64,000 bases of DNA from an uncultured Thermodesulfobacterium sp. (lineage in GTDB: Bacteria > Desulfobacterota > Thermodesulfobacteria > Thermodesulfobacteriales > Thermodesulfobacteriaceae). Positions 60,893-64,000 of the stretch are shown here, in pieces. The stretch covers positions 1 through 64,000 of the forward strand of contig CALLJG010000005.1 in the NCBI GenBank assembly GCA_938091335.1, read 5' to 3'. A model generated the notes under the pieces. The model was not told where the DNA came from. It made no database searches and was given only the letters and a program-made list of their open reading frames with translations. The first letter of the stretch is position 1. The number at the start of each line of letters is the position of its first letter. Both the position numbers and the translations under genes were made by a program.

Positions 60893-61633
60893 TTACATTC
60901 CTAAAAGAATAATTATTCCCAATAAAATTCTATAACCTATAAAAGGATATAAACTATATTTTTTTAAAAAAGACACTAAAAAAGCAATAGCTAAAAAGCT
61001 AAAAAGAGCTGAGGAAAAAAAGCCTGCTACAGCAAGATTAAAAGAAATTTGAGTTTCTCTAAAAAGCTTAAATCCTTCATAAACTCCTGCTCCAAGGATA
61101 AGAGGAGCACCTGCTAAAAAAGAAAATTTAGCTGAAATATCCCTTTTTAAACCTACAAGAAGTCCTGCTGAAATAGTAATTCCACTGCGAGAAGTTCCAG
61201 GAATTAAAGCTAAAGCCTGGAAAATACCTATTAATAATGCCTTGGTATAACTTAAATCCTTAATTTCATCTCTTTTTTTTCCAAAAATTTCGCCTAAAAT
61301 CATAGGTAAACACATAATTATAAGAGTTAAAGCCACTGCTAAAGAACTTCTGAAATAGGTCTTTATAATATCTTCCAAAAATAACCCAGCAAATGCTCCT
61401 GGTAAAGCAGAAATTAATATAAACCATTTATTAACCCATATTTCTCTTAAATCCTTAAAAAAATAAACTACTATAGCTAAAAAAGAACCTAAATGAATAA
61501 AAGCATCAAAACAAAGAAAAGAGGGAAAATTGAAAAATTTTTCAGCTATTATTAAATGACCTGTGCTTGAAATAGGTAAAAATTCAGTTAATCCTTGAAT
61601 AAAACCAAGTAATATTATCTCAAATAGATTCAT
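60893..61633 (-). CDS. uppP: Undecaprenyl-diphosphatase UppP
   Basis: Integral membrane phosphatase (246 residues, about seven or eight helices) that recycles the lipid carrier for wall and surface polymers. The two active-site motifs are GLTEFLPISSTGHLII (about residues 15-30) and LIPGTSRSGITI (about 155-166). It gives basal bacitracin tolerance in many bacteria. Confidence 0.95.
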   Translation of the reverse strand: MNLFEIILLGFIQGLTEFLPISSTGHLIIAEKFFNFPSFLCFDAFIHLGSFLAIVVYFFKDLREIWVNKWFILISALPGAFAGLFLEDIIKTYFRSSLAVALTLIIMCLPMILGEIFGKKRDEIKDLSYTKALLIGIFQALALIPGTSRSGITISAGLLVGLKRDISAKFSFLAGAPLILGAGVYEGFKLFRETQISFNLAVAGFFSSALFSFLAIAFLVSFLKKYSLYPFIGYRILLGIIILLGM

Positions 61634-61642
61634 TGAAAAATT

Positions 61643-62599
61643 TTATAAATATCTTTTTTTGCGAAGAATAAATAAAAGGGAAAAGCATAAAAATGCAGTA
61701 AAAAGATTGATAAAATAAAAGGCATGGGGAGAATGTTTAAAGGGAGGAAGCTCTTGAAAAGGTAAAGGAATATTCATTCCATACATACTATAAATTATAT
61801 TAGGAATAGCAAGAATAATAGCAATACTTGCTAAAAGTTTCATAATAAGGTTTAAATTATTATTAATAACCGAAGCATAGGCATCCATTGTTCCAGCTAT
61901 AATATTTAGAAAAACTTTAGTCATTTCAATAGCTTGCCTGTTTTCAATTTGTACATCCTCTAAAAGCTCCATATCCTCTTCAGTTAATCTAATATATCTT
62001 CCACTTTGAATTTTGGTAAGTACAGTATCATTTCCTTGAAGAGAAGTATTAAAGTAAGTAAGGGTCTTTTCAATACTTAGCATCTTTAAAATTTCTTCAT
62101 TCTCGATAGATTTAAATACTTCCTCTTCATATTCTTCTAAGGTTTTATCAATTTGGCGAAGAAGTTTAATATAAAGGGAAGTTACTGCTAACATAAAGTT
62201 CAAAATAAAATAAACAGGCTTGTTTAAATCAAAGGCTTTACTCCTATTAGCAAGAGCTATAAATTCCTCAAAGATAGGATGATCCTTTAAACAAACTGTT
62301 ATAATATTTTCTTCAGTTAAAATGATACCAATTGGAATAGTTTCATATTTAATAAAAAGACCTCTTGTAACCACATCAGGAATTCTTAATATTATTAAAA
62401 TTTGTTGTTCCTCTTTTTCTATTCTAGGTCTTTCTTCTTCATCAAGTGGATATCTCAAGAACTCGGGAAAGATGTGAAATTTTTCTTCTATATAGGATAT
62501 TTCTTCTTCTGTGGGATTAAATAGACATACCCAAACATTGGGCAAAATTTTTTCTGCAGGAATAAGAAGTCCTTTTTCAGATTTATAAATTCTGAACAT
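61643..62599 (-). CDS. corA: CorA-family magnesium/divalent cation channel
   Basis: A 318-residue protein with a large cytoplasmic domain (1-255), a long helix and two C-terminal membrane helices. The signature YGMN is found in SMYGMNIPLP (about residues 281-284) just after the first helix. The charged KKRYL end is typical. It moves Mg2+ (or Co2+/Ni2+). It precedes uppP by 9 bases. Confidence 0.92.
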   Translation of the reverse strand: MFRIYKSEKGLLIPAEKILPNVWVCLFNPTEEEISYIEEKFHIFPEFLRYPLDEEERPRIEKEEQQILIILRIPDVVTRGLFIKYETIPIGIILTEENIITVCLKDHPIFEEFIALANRSKAFDLNKPVYFILNFMLAVTSLYIKLLRQIDKTLEEYEEEVFKSIENEEILKMLSIEKTLTYFNTSLQGNDTVLTKIQSGRYIRLTEEDMELLEDVQIENRQAIEMTKVFLNIIAGTMDAYASVINNNLNLIMKLLASIAIILAIPNIIYSMYGMNIPLPFQELPPFKHSPHAFYFINLFTAFLCFSLLFILRKKRYL

Positions 62600-62620
62600 T
62601 CACCCATTTTCCTATTAATA

Positions 62621-63832
62621 TTATTTTATTGATCCTACCACTTCTCCAAGTTTAAATATGGGTAGATAAAGTGAAACCAAAATTCCTCCTACCACTACTC
62701 CAAGTACAATAACAAGAAAAGGTTCAATAAGAGTTGAAAGGGTATTAACCATTCTATCAACTTCTTCTTCAAAAAAATCAGCTACTCTATTTAACATATC
62801 CTCAAGTTTACCAGTAAGTTCACCAACTCTTACCATTTCCACTAAAAGATAGGGGAAAACACCTGTATAAAACATAGGTTCTGCAATAGATTGACCAGCA
62901 GAAACATTTATTTTAATTTCTTCCATAGCTTTTCCAAAAACTCTATTACCTGAAGTTTCTCCTGCTACAGTAAGTGCTTGAAGCAAAGGAACTCCTCCTC
63001 CTATAAGACTTGCAAGAGTGCGAGCTATTCTGGAAGTAGCTGCCTTTTGAAATAAAGATCCAAAAAGAGGTAGCTTCAAAATTAATTTATCAATTTGATA
63101 TCTCCCTTTTTCAGTCGTTCGATAATATCTTATACCTATGAAAAGACCTATACAAAGTAAAATTAAAACTAAAAGAATCCATCCAAAATTGCGACTGATA
63201 TTAATTAAAATCTGAGTAGGAAGTGGCAATGCATGTCCTGCTCCTTCATAAATCTCTGCAAACTTAGGAATTACAAAAAGCATTATTATAGAAATAACTG
63301 CTATAGTAACAAGAACTATTACTGAAGGATAAACCATGGCATGTTTTATTTTACTTTTTAAAGAAGCTATTCTTTCTAAATGAAGAGCTAATCTTTTTAA
63401 TACTATATCAAGATTCCCACTTGCCTCCCCAGATCTTATCATTTGCACATAAAGATTATCAAAAACTTTAGGGTATTCTGCCATAGCATCACTTAAAGCA
63501 GTTCCAGTTTCTACTTTTATTTTGATTTCCTGAAGAACCTTCTTAAAATAAAGATTTTTTTGTTGTTCAGCAAGTAGCTCCAAACTTTTTATCATCGGAA
63601 GTCCTGCCTCTAAGACTACTGCAAATTGACGTGTAAAAGTAGCAAGATCTTTTTCTGAAACAGATTTTCTGGTAAATAGTTTAAAAGTAAATTCTTTTTT
63701 AGGTTGGATTTTAATAGGAATTATATTTAAACGTCTCAAGTATACTTCTACTAATTGAGAACTAGGTGCTTCTAAAACCCCTTTTCTAACTTCCCCTGTT
63801 ACTGATTTTCCTTGCCATTCAAATAAAGGCAT
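62621..63832 (-). CDS. pilC: Type IV pilus inner-membrane platform protein PilC (GspF family)
   Basis: A 403-residue protein with two GspF repeat domains (about residues 65-190 and 270-395) and three membrane helices (about 165-190, 215-240 and 370-395). Typical motifs: FTRQFAVVLEAGLPMIKSLELL, YPSVIVLVT and the repeat copy IARTLASLIGGGVPLLQALTVA. It organises pilus assembly under the PilB/PilT motors. No pilB or pilM-Q genes are in the window, so the pil genes are scattered. Confidence 0.9.
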   Translation of the reverse strand: MPLFEWQGKSVTGEVRKGVLEAPSSQLVEVYLRRLNIIPIKIQPKKEFTFKLFTRKSVSEKDLATFTRQFAVVLEAGLPMIKSLELLAEQQKNLYFKKVLQEIKIKVETGTALSDAMAEYPKVFDNLYVQMIRSGEASGNLDIVLKRLALHLERIASLKSKIKHAMVYPSVIVLVTIAVISIIMLFVIPKFAEIYEGAGHALPLPTQILINISRNFGWILLVLILLCIGLFIGIRYYRTTEKGRYQIDKLILKLPLFGSLFQKAATSRIARTLASLIGGGVPLLQALTVAGETSGNRVFGKAMEEIKINVSAGQSIAEPMFYTGVFPYLLVEMVRVGELTGKLEDMLNRVADFFEEEVDRMVNTLSTLIEPFLVIVLGVVVGGILVSLYLPIFKLGEVVGSIK

Positions 63833-63833
63833 T

Positions 63834-64000
63834 TTATTTACCTATCCAATAGTTTGGTGCTTCTTTTAAAATAGTAACATCATGCACGTGACTTTCTCTA
63901 TATCCTGCATGTGTAATTTTAATAAATTTAGCTTTTTTTCTCAGTTCTTCAATATTCTTACACCCACAATATCCCATCCCAGACTTGAGCCCTCCTATAA
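63834..64000 (-). CDS. guaB: IMP dehydrogenase, C-terminal end (gene runs off the window)
   Basis: The last 54 codons, with [19 protein letters not shown] and [14 protein letters not shown], then APNYWIGK and TAA at 63836-63834. These match the final part of bacterial GuaB (substrate-site GLRSGMGY and the E-S-H-P/V-H-D-V stretch). The catalytic Cys and CBS domains would lie beyond 64000. It ends just before the pilC start. Confidence 0.9.
   Translation of the reverse strand, partial: IGGLKSGMGYCGCKNIEELRKKAKFIKITHAGYRESHVHDVTILKEAPNYWIGK

Noticed and set aside
1-64000. CRISPR array, rRNA operon, prophage or integrase-bounded island
   Set aside because: No evenly spaced direct repeats with spacers, no rRNA sequence, no phage structural genes and no tRNA-flanking direct repeats were seen. 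The only mobile trace is the truncated transposase at 55294-55746.

Overview
The window comes from an AT-rich (roughly 30% GC by eye), Gram-negative, anaerobic bacterium. The best fit is a thermophilic sulfate or sulfur metaboliser of the Thermodesulfobacteriota (Thermodesulfobacterium/Caldimicrobium type). The reasons are a complete Hmc-type transmembrane redox complex with a 16-haem cytochrome, the start of a Tat-exported formate dehydrogenase, AhbC of the sirohaem-based haem pathway, LPS and outer-membrane genes (hldD, lnt) and very tight gene packing. The taxonomic call is inference; no rRNA gene is present.

Layout. 1-1375 (minus): the first 48 codons of a formate dehydrogenase alpha subunit behind a decayed copy of an HmcF-like iron-sulfur subunit. 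1473-4864 (plus): hldD, corC-like, lnt. 4802-18168 (minus), a long operon-like run: rimP-nusA-ylxR-pheA, a putative protease, an FmdB-type zinc ribbon, an M48 protease, prmA-coaX-ldcA, cheA-cheW-cheX, a MidA-like methyltransferase, rnhA, ubiX. tRNA-Gly(CCC) lies just upstream of it. 18381-24018 (plus): FAD enzyme, dnaN, gyrB, hpt and a 39-residue membrane peptide. 24015-31506 (minus): the Hmc/Tmc-like complex. 31634-35667 (minus): a degenerate UvrA paralogue and polX. 35881-38218 (plus): D,D-carboxypeptidase and ugd. 38215-54157 (minus): ycaO, NIL-ferredoxin, pilT, pilU-like, galU, priA, a ClpX-like ATPase, a receiver protein, ahbC, a purH cyclohydrolase domain, aroD-aroE-aroA-aroK and an MBL hydrolase. 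54232-57132: mnmA, a transposase remnant and three type IV pilin-like genes, the third bracketed by hairpin repeats. 57186-64000 (minus): holB, murA, prmC, a methyltransferase, uppP, corA, pilC and the guaB 3' end. No stretch longer than about 215 bases lacks a gene.

How it fits together. The hmc genes encode a periplasmic 16-haem cytochrome, a Tat-exported ferredoxin-like subunit, an NrfD-type membrane subunit, a cytochrome b-like subunit and a cytoplasmic HdrD-like subunit. Such complexes pass electrons from periplasmic hydrogen or formate oxidation to cytoplasmic acceptors. The HdrD-like subunit (hmcF) has an in-frame UGA in the motif where its decayed paralogue has a Cys codon. A 7-bp hairpin with a GUU loop follows the UGA at the distance expected for a bacterial SECIS element, so I read it as a selenocysteine codon. 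This is the strongest finding. Type IV pilus genes (pilins, PilT, a second PilT/PilU, PilC) are scattered through the window, and the CheA/CheW/CheX module, which lacks a nearby receptor, may govern twitching rather than swimming (inference).
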